Shown: positions 30,131 through 39,760, counted from the first letter of the stretch. The stretch: 64,000 bases of DNA from JBBQUN01 sp963717115 (GCA_963717115.1 CAVQVO010000001.1:248001-312000), one strand, 5' to 3'. Made by a program: numbers and translations. Notes: generated by a model from the letters alone, not told the origin.

Positions 30131-30565
30131 CGAGGTCGTCCGGAGAGCGAAGACCGGCACGGTGCGACCCGAGCGGCGTTGGTAGTCGATGATGCGGGGC
30201 CACACCCGGGTCAGTTCGGACCATCGCTGTGCCCGTTCGGCGCCGACCAGTTCGCGAGCCTCGACGGCGGCTTCGGCCCGGTCGATCGTCACCCGAGCCG
30301 TCGGGCGGGCTCGGAGGTTCGCCACCCAGTCCGGAACCGGGATCTGCCCAGCGGCGCCGCCGACGACGAGCACGGTCTCGTCGTCGATTCGATGGTGGGC
30401 GAGCACCGTCGCGCGAACCCTTCCCGTTCGCCGTCCCGTGGTCTCGAGTACGAGCACCCTCGTGCGGAACACGAGCGAGACCGCGCTCCGGCCCGTTCTC
30501 CGCACCAGCGCCACCTCGAGCCGGCCCAGCACCCGGCGCAGGGGCCTGGTTCGGGGACCCGTCAC
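30014..30565 (-). CDS. F420-type nitroreductase (DDN/deazaflavin-dependent family)
   Basis: A 183-residue protein. The core VLVLETTGRRTGRVRATVL, VVGGAAGQIPVPDWVANLRARP and VTIDRAEAAVEARELVGAER is the signature of split-barrel deazaflavin (F420)-dependent nitroreductases. GTG 30565 overlaps the aminotransferase stop (GTGA). The family usually ends soon after the VPVFAL strand. Here the frame runs on for ~34 more residues antisense to the surface protein's sorting signal, and stops opposite the codon just before LAFTG. No earlier stop exists in any frame there, so the extension may be genuine. Confidence 0.82.
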   Translation of the reverse strand: MTGPRTRPLRRVLGRLEVALVRRTGRSAVSLVFRTRVLVLETTGRRTGRVRATVLAHHRIDDETVLVVGGAAGQIPVPDWVANLRARPTARVTIDRAEAAVEARELVGAERAQRWSELTRVWPRIIDYQRRSGRTVPVFALRTTSSGVLGPTTPGQDHQPGPDGQQPTAECGEEPGVGAGEGQ

Positions 30566-31746
30566 CGCGTTCGGTTCAGGGTGTCGATGAACTCGCACAG
30601 CCGGTCGACCTCGGCCTCGGTGTTGTAGTAGTGGGGTGAGGCCCGGGTCATCATCGGTCGTGGCGCCGGCGCCGACGACTGCCACGGGCTCGGCGACGCG
30701 AGGCTCACATTGATCCCGGCCTCGCCCGCCCGGGCCTTGACCTCGGTGCCGTCGAGTCCCTCGACGTCGAACGTGACGATGCCGCTCAACCGTTCGCCGC
30801 GATCGCGCACGTCGACCCCGTCGATGGCCTGCAGCCCCGTTCGGAGTCGCCGGGCCAGGAAGTCGACTCGTTCGGCGATGGCGTCGAGACCGAGATCTAC
30901 GGCGTAGTCGATGGCGACCCCGAGGCCCGCCTTGGCGGCGAATCCGGTCTCGAACAGCTCGAACCGGCGGGCCGTGGGATCGAGGTCGTAGCGATCGGCG
31001 GCAGCCCAGGCGGCGGAGTGGCCATCGATGAAGCCGGGCGGATCCAGTCGATCCAGCACCGAAGACCGGACGAAGAGCATGCCGGTGCCTCGCGGTCCCC
31101 GCAGGAACTTCCGGCCGGTGAATCCGAGGAAGTCGCAACCGAGTTCCTCGACGTCGAGTTCGATCTGTCCCACCGACTGGCAGGCATCGAGCAGGTAGAG
31201 GGCGCCGACCGATCGGGCGATGTGGCCGACCGCGGCGGCCGGATTCACCAGGCCGTTGTTGGTCGGAGCGTGGGTGAGCGCGATCAGCTTCACCCGCTCG
31301 TCGGCGGCCGCTCGCATCGCCTCGACGTCGACCTGACCGTGGCGGTCGTCGGGAATCACGACCACCTCGACACCGCGGGCCTCGGCCTGCAGGAGCCCGA
31401 GGGCGTTCGAGACGTACTCGGCCCGGTCGGTGAGCACCCGGTCGCCGGCCCGCAGGGGGACGGCGGTGAAGGCCCGCCACCATGCCTCGGAGGCGTTGCT
31501 CGTCAGAGCCAACTCGTGCGTCTGGCAGTTCAGGAGCCGGGCGCCCGCTCGATACACCCGATCGAGCCGATCGGTTTCCCGGTCGGCGGTCTCGTAGCCG
31601 CCTCGGTCGGCTTCGAGCCGCAGGTAGTCGATCATCTCGTCGACGACCGGCTGTGGCGGCAGCGCGGCACCGGCGTTGTTGAGGTGGACGACGGAACCGG
31701 ACCCCGGGGTCTCGGAACGAACCCTGTCGATGTCGATGGAAGCCAC
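30562..31746 (-). CDS. Class V PLP-dependent aminotransferase (cysteine desulfurase-like)
   Basis: A 394-residue fold-type I PLP enzyme. It begins HLNNAGAALPP, has the cofactor-facing HAPTNNGLVNP and LLDACQSVGQIELD segments, and the Schiff-base Lys in GFTGRKFLRGPRGTGML. Similarity is to the isopenicillin-N-epimerase/cysteine-desulfurase-like group without a clear substrate. No conserved cysteine loop typical of SufS was seen. GTG 31746 is preceded by TACCCT with a 7-nt gap, the leaderless arrangement. It is coupled by GTGA to the F420 nitroreductase gene. Confidence 0.88.
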   Translation of the reverse strand: MASIDIDRVRSETPGSGSVVHLNNAGAALPPQPVVDEMIDYLRLEADRGGYETADRETDRLDRVYRAGARLLNCQTHELALTSNASEAWWRAFTAVPLRAGDRVLTDRAEYVSNALGLLQAEARGVEVVVIPDDRHGQVDVEAMRAAADERVKLIALTHAPTNNGLVNPAAAVGHIARSVGALYLLDACQSVGQIELDVEELGCDFLGFTGRKFLRGPRGTGMLFVRSSVLDRLDPPGFIDGHSAAWAAADRYDLDPTARRFELFETGFAAKAGLGVAIDYAVDLGLDAIAERVDFLARRLRTGLQAIDGVDVRDRGERLSGIVTFDVEGLDGTEVKARAGEAGINVSLASPSPWQSSAPAPRPMMTRASPHYYNTEAEVDRLCEFIDTLNRTR

Positions 31747-31753
31747 GGCGGCC

Positions 31754-31759
31754 AGGGTA
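31754..31759 (-). promoter_or_regulatory. -10 hexamer for leaderless aminotransferase gene
   Basis: TACCCT (minus strand) ends 7 nt before the GTG at 31746. Confidence 0.5.
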
Positions 31760-31796
31760 TGCGACCCGCCGGGCGCGCTCGGGCCCTTTCCGACCG

Positions 31797-32783
31797 CTAC
31801 GGCCGAGGCAGTGACGGGGCCAGGGACCGGGTGAAGGCGGCGGCGGGCTCGGCGTCGAGATGGGTGAAGTCCACGAAGGAGGCATCGTCGGTTGGCCCGA
31901 CCGGGGCGATGACCTCGACATCGAGCGCGTCGCCGAGCGCGACGATCGTGTCGGTCACCAGCTGGTGTTGTGGTGGTCCACCGGGATAGAGCTCGAGGAA
32001 TCGGTCGGGCACCGGCAGCTCGACGAACACCACCTCGATCCCCCGGCGGCGCAGGGCGTCGACCGTTCGGGCGATGGCCGCCAGGTCGTCACGGTCGAGT
32101 TGGAACGGCGTGATGCGCCGGGCCATCTCCTGCGCCCGGCCGATCCCCGTTGCCGATGCGAAGTCCCGTCGTTCGCCGTCGGGTCCGACCTCGGCCTCGG
32201 CCTCGGCGAGGCTCCGCCGGTTCTCGTCGCGGCCCGACCCCAGGATCTGATCGGGGTTGCGGAGCACGGCCCGCGCCGCAACGAGGTCGGAGAAGCGGGA
32301 CACGGCGCGATCGACCTCGGCCAGGAGCCCGGTCTTGGTCTGGAGCGCATCGTCGTAGGCCTCGAGCGTGGCGTCGCCGTATTCGAGCGACACGTCGAGG
32401 GCCGACAGGCCCCAGACCACGACCTCGGGGTCGAGTCGGGGCACCACCTGATCGAGCAGCCAGGGTTCCATCACGACCGGCACGCCGCCGTTGAGCGATG
32501 CGTTGTAGATCGCCGGGCTCGGCCCGGCGTCGTCGGCCAGGGCCTCGGCCAGGATGCCCGGGACGATGTCCTGCTGGGCCATCGACGTGCCGATCACGAC
32601 CAGGTCGATGTCGCCCCGCTCGTCCATCTGCTCGACCTTCAACTGGGCGGAGAAATCGTGCCACCGCAGCACCGGTGCGTCGGATCGGGAGAGCGCCACC
32701 CGGGCGCCGATCTCGCCGAGAACCACCATGGCGAGCGCGGCGAGACCGAAGCGGATCACCCACCGTCGACCGTCGCCGGTCAC
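31797..32783 (-). CDS. Membrane-anchored SGNH-type protein, O-acetylation cluster
   Basis: A 328-residue protein with an N-terminal signal anchor (WVIRFGLAALAMVVLGEIGARVAL) and an extracytoplasmic SGNH-like domain. The block I nucleophile is in VVIGTSMAQQD and the C-terminal Asp/His pair is in FVDFTHLD. The layout resembles the accessory hydrolase/acetyltransferase partners of MBOAT proteins (AlgJ/AlgX/PatB type). GTG 32783 overlaps the upstream gene's stop (GTGA), completing a three-gene set with MBOAT. The likely role is to place O-acetyl groups on an exported polysaccharide (inference). Confidence 0.78.
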   Translation of the reverse strand: MTGDGRRWVIRFGLAALAMVVLGEIGARVALSRSDAPVLRWHDFSAQLKVEQMDERGDIDLVVIGTSMAQQDIVPGILAEALADDAGPSPAIYNASLNGGVPVVMEPWLLDQVVPRLDPEVVVWGLSALDVSLEYGDATLEAYDDALQTKTGLLAEVDRAVSRFSDLVAARAVLRNPDQILGSGRDENRRSLAEAEAEVGPDGERRDFASATGIGRAQEMARRITPFQLDRDDLAAIARTVDALRRRGIEVVFVELPVPDRFLELYPGGPPQHQLVTDTIVALGDALDVEVIAPVGPTDDASFVDFTHLDAEPAAAFTRSLAPSLPRP

Positions 32784-34343
32784 GAGTCGGCACCGTCGAG
32801 CGCGGCACCGAGCAGACGGGAGAAGTCGTCGGCGCCGGACTGGGTGAGGTGGGTCAGGTCGGCCCACTGGTTCGGGTCGTCCTGCATGGTCGCACTGAGG
32901 TCGAGGAGGGTCACGCCGGCGGGGAGGTATTCGCTCTGGAGCCGAAGGAGGGCTGCCGCCGTCTGGGCGACGACATCGGGATCGAGGCCGGTGGTGAGCG
33001 GGCTCATCGGCATGCCGACGATGGTGACGTCTCGGCCGGCGTCGACCATGCGCTGGACGGCCGCCGCGGTCACCTCGGCTCGGGACACACAGAACTCGGG
33101 AGCGGCGAGGCTGTCTCGGTAGCCGCTCAGGTGCTCGTCGAGCGCGGGTTGGTCGGGGCCGGGTCGCTTGTCGCCGTTGCCCGGCGCCACGCGCTCGGGA
33201 TCCCGGCGGGCCGAGGATCACCGAGATGGGATCGATGGTCCGGAACCACCCCGAGGCGGTGAAGGCCCGCCGCCGGTTGTCGAGCCGGCTCAGGAACTGC
33301 TCGGGCCGATCGTTGGGTTCACAGTCGATCAGGAGGTCGATGGCGCCCATCAGCCAGATCACCCGTGGCGGATCGATGTACTGCTCGACCTCGGGGAACC
33401 AGTACTGCTGCACCTCGGCCAGGGAGCCGGGCAGGAACGCGTTGCCGACGCTCGACCCGGTGGCGTCGGCGAGGATCGAGACCTCGATCGCTGCCCCGGC
33501 CTGCGAGGTCCCGTAGACCACGAGGTCGATGGGATCGGACTGGGCCCGCAGCCACTCGTAGTTCGGCAGACTCGAGTAGTAGTGGAACAGGTCGTTCGAC
33601 AGCGACCCCTGGAGCGCCCGGCCCAGCTCGGCGGCGGCGAGGAGCGCTCGGGAGGTGTCGTCGAGGGTCCCGTCGTCGACGAGCTGGTCGTAGTTGAGGG
33701 GCTCCGCCCCACCGGGTGTCGCGCACCCGGTCTCGAGCACCGCGCGTTCGAAGAAGGCCCGAGCCAGGGCCCGGGCGGTCGACTGGCCGGCGTAGCCCTC
33801 GAGGGCCCCGTCGTCGATCCGTTTCGTGGCCCGCTCGGACTGCTCGGTGAGGTCGTCGAGCGCCGCCCGCCAGCGCGGGAAATCCGAGCCGCAAGCGGCG
33901 TCGAGCTCGGCGATGGTGGCGGCGAGTGCCTCGAAGTCGGCCAGGACGTCGGGATCGGGGAGGGTCGTCGCCAGTTGCCCCATCACCCACAGCGGGAGGT
34001 CGCCTTCCACGGCCAGGGCGACGTCGGCATTGAGGGGCCCGCCCTCGACGAGCGGTGGCGGGGCGTCATCGGCCGGGCCATCGCCGGTCGATCCGTCGGG
34101 GCAGACCACGACCTCGTCCTCGAAGCCGTACTCGTCGACCACGATCGTTCGTTCGCAGCCCGAATCGACGACGGCCGGTTGGTCGAGCGCCACGGGCTGT
34201 CCGACCGAGGCGATGACCTGGTCGGCGATGTCGTACCCATCGGGCTCGGTGGCTCCGCAGGCGCCGACGACGAGCAGGGCCGTGACGACGACCGCCAGGT
34301 TCGCCGAACGGGTCCGGAGTCCGAGAGTGGGAGTGCGGGACAT
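32780..34343 (-). CDS. SGNH-type lipoprotein, O-acetylation cluster (one frameshift)
   Basis: About 520 residues once the frame is repaired. The start MSRTPTLGLRTRSANL leads to a lipoprotein signal with lipobox VVGAC. The C-terminal half is SGNH-like: DLVVYGTSQAG (nucleophile), VIWLMGAIDLL and WADLTHL (Asp/His pair). The frame breaks near 33197 in a GGG/CCC run, where removing one base joins SVILGPPG to ERVAPGNGDKRPG and gives a continuous protein. An insertion error is more likely than decay. The start overlaps the MBOAT stop (TGATG) and the end overlaps the next SGNH gene. Confidence 0.78.
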
Positions 34344-35746
34344 CAGAACTGGAAGTAGACGAACGGTCGGGGTGCGCCACCCGAGAAGAGGGCGACGCCG
34401 AGGACGGTGAGGGAGACGAGCGCTCCCGACAGCGCCGGTCGGTCGAGGAGCAGTCTCGGTGACAGCACCCGCGACCGGGCCAGGCCGTCGATGACGACCA
34501 TGACGGCGAAGGCGGCGAGCACGAAGCCGGTGTCGGCCGATGAGAACCGGCCCCGCTCGAGGGCCAATTGGCGCAGAACGGCTCGTGACGTCGCGAAATC
34601 CGGGGCCCGGAAGAACACCCAGGCGAAGCAGACGGCGGCGAAGGTGGTGGCCATGGCCGGCAGGTCGCGCAGCCGGAGCGGGTTCTCGCTCACGGCGCCG
34701 CCCCGGGCCCGCCGGTGCAGGACGAGGAAGGCCCCGTGCAACGTGCCCCAGACGACGAAGTTCCACGACGCCCCATGCCAGAGACCACCGAGCACCATCG
34801 TCGCCATCAGGTTCACGTAGGTCCGGACCGGTCCCTTCCGGTTCCCACCCAACGGGATGTAGAGGTAGTCGCGCAACCAGTTCGAGAGCGAGATGTGCCA
34901 GCGTCGCCAGAACTCGGTGATGTTGCGACTGAGGTACGGCTGGGCGAAGTTGATCGTGAGCTCGATGCCGAGCAGACGCGACACGCCCCGGGCCATGTCG
35001 GTGTAGCCCGAGAAGTCGCCGTAGATCTGGATGGCGAACGCGAGGATGCCGGTGGCCATGGCGATCCAGGACTGCTGGGTGGGGTCGGTGAAGGCCGAGT
35101 CGGCGATCTGGGCCACGCCGTCGGCCAGCACGACCTTCTTGAACAGCCCGAGCAGCATCAGGCCCAGTCCCGACAGGATCTGTTCGCTCGTGACCGATCG
35201 CTCCGTGCGCTCCAGCTGGGGGAGCAGCACCTTGGCCCGTTCGATCGGGCCGGCGACCAGCTGGGGGAAGTAGGCGACGAAGGTGGCGAAGACGATCAGA
35301 TCGTCGACGGCGTCGAGGCGTCGGCGATAGACGTCGATGGTGTACGACATCGTCTGGAACGTGTAGAAGCTGATCCCGACCGGCAGGACGATCTCGAGGA
35401 ATGGTTCGTTGGGTTCCAGGCCCAGGCCGCCGACCATCTCGGCGAAGCTGTCGACGAAGAAGTTGGCGTACTTGAACAGCCCCAGGATGCCCAGGTTCGT
35501 CGCCATCGACAGGATCAGCAGGCGCTTCCGGGTCGGCTCGTCGTCGGTGCGGGCGAGCAGTCGGCCGACCGAGTAGTCGACGATCGTGGAGATCGCCAGC
35601 AGGCCGAGGAACCGCCAGTCCCAGCTGCCGTAGAACCAGATCGAGCCGAGCAGCAGGATCGGGTTGCGGAACCGTGGCGGCAGTTGCCAGTAGAGCCCGA
35701 GGACGATCGCGAAGAACAACGCGAAATCGATGGAGTTGAACAGCAT
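34343..35746 (-). CDS. MBOAT O-acyltransferase (AlgI-like)
   Basis: A 467-residue polytopic protein starting MLFNSIDFALFF, the usual AlgI-type start. Family marks are NFAQPYLSRNITEFWRRWHIS, LRDYLYIPLGGNRKG and the catalytic-His segment GGLWHGASWNFVVWG. AlgI-like proteins move acetyl groups across the membrane for O-acetylation of alginate, peptidoglycan or other glycans. The ATG at 35746 was preferred to one 10 codons upstream because GAGG lies 6 nt before it. It heads a coupled operon with two SGNH-type partners. Confidence 0.92.
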   Translation of the reverse strand: MLFNSIDFALFFAIVLGLYWQLPPRFRNPILLLGSIWFYGSWDWRFLGLLAISTIVDYSVGRLLARTDDEPTRKRLLILSMATNLGILGLFKYANFFVDSFAEMVGGLGLEPNEPFLEIVLPVGISFYTFQTMSYTIDVYRRRLDAVDDLIVFATFVAYFPQLVAGPIERAKVLLPQLERTERSVTSEQILSGLGLMLLGLFKKVVLADGVAQIADSAFTDPTQQSWIAMATGILAFAIQIYGDFSGYTDMARGVSRLLGIELTINFAQPYLSRNITEFWRRWHISLSNWLRDYLYIPLGGNRKGPVRTYVNLMATMVLGGLWHGASWNFVVWGTLHGAFLVLHRRARGGAVSENPLRLRDLPAMATTFAAVCFAWVFFRAPDFATSRAVLRQLALERGRFSSADTGFVLAAFAVMVVIDGLARSRVLSPRLLLDRPALSGALVSLTVLGVALFSGGAPRPFVYFQF

Positions 35747-35850
35747 CAACGACCTCGGAATGGCGGAAGCGATCAAGGTAACAGCCCGCCCGGACGGTGC
35801 CGCGGCAGCACGGCCCGGGTGAGGGCGTCGGGAGTGTGGCGTGCGGATCG

Positions 35851-37063
35851 TCAGGTCTCGTCACCGACGGGGTCGGGGAGCAGAGGCACCGTGAGGCCCG
35901 GACGGCGGCCGATCGAGGTGGCTCGCCCGATGGCCGAGGTGCCGTAGCGATGGCGGACGGCGTCGAGCGCCTCGTCGAGCGACACGTCGGATCCCTTGCC
36001 GAAGGGGAGCGACTGTTGCACCGTGTCGGCGGGGGAGAGGTTGGCGATCGTGACCCCGAGCAGGGTGAGTCGGCGTCGCTCGACCTCGCTGCGGCGGATG
36101 GCGAGCAGGGCACGGGCGGCGTCGAGGAAGTCGACGGTCGAGGCGCTGGCCTGGGGCAGGGTGTGGGAGCGGGTGTCCCGGGTGAAGTCACCGAACCGGA
36201 AGCGCAGGGTGACCGTCCGGCCGACGCGGTTGCCGTCTCGCAGTCGCCGAGTCGACGCGGTCGACCAATTCGAGGAGCACGGCTTCGAGGTCGGTGAACG
36301 AACGATCGCGTCGGCCGAGAGCCCGCTGGGAACCGATCGAGGAACGGCGACGACCGGTGACCACTCGCCGAGGGTCCCGGTTGTTCGCCAGCGCGTGGAG
36401 TTGCCGGCCGGTCGCGTTCCCGACGAGCGAGATCACGGTGGCCTCGTCGAGCGCCGCGACGTCGCCGACGGTGAGGATCCCGTGGGGCTCGAGCTTGGCT
36501 GCGGTCGCCGGTCCGACTCCCCAGAGCCGGGTGATCGGCAGCGGATGGAGGAACGCGACCTCGTCGTCGGGTTCGACGACGAGCAGGCCGTCGGGTTTCG
36601 AGACCGCGCTCGCCACCTTGGCCAGGAACTTGGTTCGGGCGACTCCGACCGAGATGGGGAGTCCGATCTCGGCGGCGACCCGAACCCGGAGGCGTTGGGC
36701 GATGAACTCGGGCGAACCGACGAGACGCCCGAGTCCGGAGACGTCGAGGAACGCCTCGTCGATCGACATGGGTTCGACCAGTGGCGTGGTGTCGCGGAAG
36801 ATGGCGAGGACGGCTCGGCTGGCCTCGGTGTAGGCGTCCATGCGTGGCGAGACGGTGACGAGGTGCGGGCAGAGTTGGCGGGCGGTGCGTTCCGGCATGG
36901 CCGTGCGAACACCGAGTCGGCGGGCCTCGTAGCTCGCGGCCAGGATCACGCCCCCTCCGACGGCCATCGCCCGGCCCCGGAGTTCGGGTCGGTCGCGCTG
37001 CTCGACCGAGGCGAAGAAGGCGTCGAGGTCGGCATGCAGGATCGACGCCCGAATCGAACACAT
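35851..37063 (-). CDS. dinB: DNA polymerase IV (Y family), one frameshift
   Basis: About 403 residues when the frame is restored. The palm has HADLDAFFASVEQ and MSIDEAFLDVSG (catalytic Asp/Asp-Glu). The HhH region is LWGVGPATAAKLEPHG, and the little finger reads RVGRTVTLRFRFGDFTR. A beta-clamp-binding-like QQSLPF motif lies near the C-terminus. The frame breaks near 36247: removing one base in TCGGCGACTG joins the palm frame to the little-finger frame and its stop at 35851. It performs error-prone translesion synthesis. The ATG sits inside a LexA-type operator and 6 nt after a TACACT hexamer, so it should be SOS-induced from a leaderless mRNA. Confidence 0.9.
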
Positions 37064-37068
37064 GTTCG
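37055..37068 (-). promoter_or_regulatory. LexA (SOS) box over the dinB start codon
   Basis: CGAACA-CA-TGTTCG has perfect inverted arms and matches the actinobacterial/Gram-positive LexA box CGAAC-N4-GTTCG. It covers the dinB ATG (37061-37063). Confidence 0.85.
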
Positions 37069-37070
37069 TA

Positions 37071-37076
37071 GTGTAC
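37071..37076 (-). promoter_or_regulatory. dinB -10 hexamer (leaderless)
   Basis: TACACT (minus strand) ends 6-7 nt before the dinB ATG, so transcription should begin at or next to the start codon, within the LexA box. Confidence 0.6.
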
Positions 37077-37190
37077 TCGTCGTCGTCGGGGTGTCGAGCG
37101 GGCCGAAGCGAACCCTGCGCACCCCGATACGATCGGCCGATCGGTCGACCGGGACCGGTCGACGAGAGCTCGAGTGAAGGGGTACCTCCC

Positions 37191-38129
37191 GTGTTGGTCG
37201 CCATCGCTGCCGTGCTCGTCGGCGTCGCCCTGCTGGCCTGGGCCGCCGATCAGTTCGTGTTGGGCGCCGCCCGCGTGGCGCTGATCAAGAACGTTCCGTC
37301 GCTGGTGGTCGGTGTGGTGATCGTCGGATTCGGCACCAGCGCCCCGGAGATGCTGGTGTCGGCCCTCGCCGTGGTGAGTGGCGACCCCGAGGTCGCCGTC
37401 GGCAACGTCGTCGGCTCGAACATCGCCAACCTGTCCCTGCTCCTCGGTGTCGGAGCCCTGCTCGTGCCGCTGGTGGTCGACTCCCGGACGGTGAAGCGCG
37501 AGGCGCCGCTCGTCGTGGTCGCCATGGTGGCCTTTGCGGTCGCCGTCCAGGGTGGGGGCATCGGTCGGCTCGAGGGCGCAGGCCTCGTGGCGGCCATGCT
37601 GGTCGCCCTGTTCCTCGTCACCCGTCGGTCCGGCGGTGACCCCCTCGGTCCCGACGTCGAAGAACTCGCCGATGCGTCGTCGCACCGGTTCTCGACCGAG
37701 GTCGTCCGGACCGCGCTCGGCATCGCCGGAACCATCGGTGCCGCCCAATTGTTGCTGTGGGGAGCGCTCGACATCGCCGACCGGGCCGACCTGTCCGAGG
37801 GGTTCGTCGGCGCAACGATGGTCGCCATCGGCACCTCGCTACCCGAACTGGTCACGGTGATCCAGTCCGCCCGACGCCGCGAGACCGACCTGATCGTCGG
37901 CAACCTGCTCGGTTCGAACCTGTTCAACGGGCTGGCCGTCGGGGGCCTGGTCGGACTGCTGGGAGCCGACCGGATCGACGCCCCGGAACTCACCACCGTG
38001 GCGGCGCTGGCCGCAGTGGTGGTCGCCGGTCTGGCCATGGCGGCCATGATCACCGGCCACACCGTGTCTCGCCGAGAAGGTGCGGCGCTCATCGTCGGCT
38101 ACGTGGCGCTCGTCCCGTTCCTGGCTTAG
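37191..38129 (+). CDS. Calcium/sodium antiporter (CaCA family, YrbG-like)
   Basis: A 312-residue inner-membrane exchanger with two inverted alpha-repeats. Repeat 1 has GFGTSAPEMLVS and GNVVGSNIANLSLLLG; repeat 2 has AIGTSLPELVT and GNLLGSNLFNGLAVGG. These carry the acidic ion-binding residues of the Na+/Ca2+ exchanger superfamily. The length is normal for prokaryotic members. GTG 37191 was chosen with GAAGGGG 8 nt upstream. The gene is divergent from dinB; a TACGAT hexamer at 37127-37132 may be its -10. Confidence 0.92.
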   Translation: MLVAIAAVLVGVALLAWAADQFVLGAARVALIKNVPSLVVGVVIVGFGTSAPEMLVSALAVVSGDPEVAVGNVVGSNIANLSLLLGVGALLVPLVVDSRTVKREAPLVVVAMVAFAVAVQGGGIGRLEGAGLVAAMLVALFLVTRRSGGDPLGPDVEELADASSHRFSTEVVRTALGIAGTIGAAQLLLWGALDIADRADLSEGFVGATMVAIGTSLPELVTVIQSARRRETDLIVGNLLGSNLFNGLAVGGLVGLLGADRIDAPELTTVAALAAVVVAGLAMAAMITGHTVSRREGAALIVGYVALVPFLA

Positions 38130-38239
38130 GGGCCCGGCCCGCTCCGGTCCTGGTCGGGCGGCGAAACCGACGGTGCCGCTCCCGACACCCTGTTGGGATC
38201 GTGTGGGATTTGCCCCCTTTGGACCGGACAACATTCGAC

Positions 38240-38269
38240 TTGCCATGTTGGTTTGTCTTTGTTTATGGT
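38240..38269 (+). promoter_or_regulatory. Promoter of the polyol operon, with TTTGT repeats in the spacer
   Basis: TTGCCA (38240-38245), an 18-nt spacer and TATGGT (38264-38269) lie 6 nt before the GTG, giving a leaderless transcript. The spacer holds TTTGT-C-TTTGT direct repeats in an AT-rich patch. Repeats of this type are common in DeoR-family operators, and a DeoR regulator is in the operon. Confidence 0.6.
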
Positions 38270-38275
38270 TCCCAT

Positions 38276-39715
38276 GTGTCGACCCGCCAACCCGCTCCGA
38301 ACCTCGCCCTGTGTTCGGCCTCACTCCCCCAGCTGGGCGATCGGGGGCTCGAGATTCCCGACTACGACCCGTCGCTCCTGGTCGGTCGCATCGCCCACAT
38401 CGGTGTCGGCGGGTTTCACCGGGCTCACCTGGCGCTGTACTGCCACCGGCTCGCCTCCTCGGGCGGTGACTGGGGAATCACCGGTCTCGGGGTCATGCCG
38501 TCCGACGAGCGCATGGCGACGGTCCTCGACGAGCAGGATCACCTCTACACCCTCAGCGCCAAGGCCGGCGAGGCCATCACGTCCCAGGTCGTCGCCAGCA
38601 TCGTCGGGTACCGGTTGGTCGCCGGGGATCGAGCCGCATTCGTCGACGCCATCGCCCGTCCCGAGATCGCCATCGTCTCGATGACCATCACCGAGGCCGG
38701 CTACGACGCCCCCGCAGACGGCTCGAACCCGACCTTCGACCTGTTGGTGGCGGCGCTCGACCGACGGCGGACGCTCGGTCTGGGCCCGGTCACGATCCTC
38801 AGCTGCGACAATCTCCCCGGCAACGGCGACGTGGCCCGTCAGGCCACCATGCGGGCGGCAGAACGCCAGTCAGCCGAGCTGGCCGGCTGGGTCGCCGACT
38901 CGTGCAGCTTCCCCAACTCGATGGTGGATCGCATCACGCCGGTCACGACCGACGACGATCGTCGGTACCTGCTCGAGACCTATGGCCTGGTCGACCGATG
39001 GCCGGTGGTCGCCGAGCCGTTCCTGCAGTGGGTGGTCGAGGACGACTTCGTCGCAGGCCGCCCCGATTTCGAGTCGGTCGGGGTGTTGATGACGCCCGAC
39101 GTCCATGCCTGGGAGCTCTACAAACTGCGCATGCTCAACGCCGGGCATTCGACCATCGCCTATCTGTCGTCGCTGGCCGGTTTCGAGTTCGTCGACGAGG
39201 TGATGGCCGACGACCGGATGCGGGGCTACCTCGAGCGGTTCCTTTACGACGAGGCCCTGCCCACGCTCGAACCGATCGACGGGCATCCACGCGAGGACTA
39301 CATCGCCACCGTCCTGGAGCGCTTCGCCAACACCGGCATCCGTGACCAGATCGCCCGCCTCTGCATCGATGGCAGCGCCAAGTTCCCGATCTTCCTGATC
39401 CCGACCATCGAGCGCCAACTCGCCCTCGACGGGCCCGTCTCGCTCTCCGCCCTCGCACTCGCCGGGTGGGCCCACTACCTGGTTGCCCGGCCGGTCGAGC
39501 AGTTGGCGTCCGACGCCTCGATCGAGGCGGCCGTCCAACACGCTCGGGCTGCCGTCGACGATCCGGTTCGCTTCCTCGACTACCGATCCGTGGTTCCCGA
39601 CTCGGTCGCCCGGAACCTGCGGTTCCGCACGGCCTTCGTCGACGCCTCTGCATCGATTCGGGAGCGAGGCGCCGTCGACGCCGTGGCCAGCGAGCTGGCC
39701 CGCATGAACCGGTAG
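38276..39715 (+). CDS. Mannitol dehydrogenase-family polyol/hexuronate oxidoreductase
   Basis: A 479-residue member of the long-chain mannitol dehydrogenase family (mannitol 2-dehydrogenase, fructuronate/tagaturonate reductase). Family marks are the Rossmann-type AHIGVGGFHRAHLALY, ILSCDNLPGNG, VDRITPVTTDDD and the catalytic KLRMLNAGHSTIAYL segment (KxxxxNxxH). The substrate cannot be fixed by sequence; a sugar alcohol is most likely given the neighbouring IMPase and DeoR genes. GTG 38276 was chosen because a full promoter ends 6 nt before it. Confidence 0.88.
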   Translation: MSTRQPAPNLALCSASLPQLGDRGLEIPDYDPSLLVGRIAHIGVGGFHRAHLALYCHRLASSGGDWGITGLGVMPSDERMATVLDEQDHLYTLSAKAGEAITSQVVASIVGYRLVAGDRAAFVDAIARPEIAIVSMTITEAGYDAPADGSNPTFDLLVAALDRRRTLGLGPVTILSCDNLPGNGDVARQATMRAAERQSAELAGWVADSCSFPNSMVDRITPVTTDDDRRYLLETYGLVDRWPVVAEPFLQWVVEDDFVAGRPDFESVGVLMTPDVHAWELYKLRMLNAGHSTIAYLSSLAGFEFVDEVMADDRMRGYLERFLYDEALPTLEPIDGHPREDYIATVLERFANTGIRDQIARLCIDGSAKFPIFLIPTIERQLALDGPVSLSALALAGWAHYLVARPVEQLASDASIEAAVQHARAAVDDPVRFLDYRSVVPDSVARNLRFRTAFVDASASIRERGAVDAVASELARMNR

Positions 39716-39760
39716 GATCCCCGGCCCTACCCCGCCGGCCGTCGTCAGGAGTCACCGTTC

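Noticed and set aside
31797..37748. A single 1,983-codon open frame on the minus strand.
   Set aside because: It chains the real reading frames of two SGNH proteins with out-of-frame stretches of MBOAT and dinB; no single protein family spans it.
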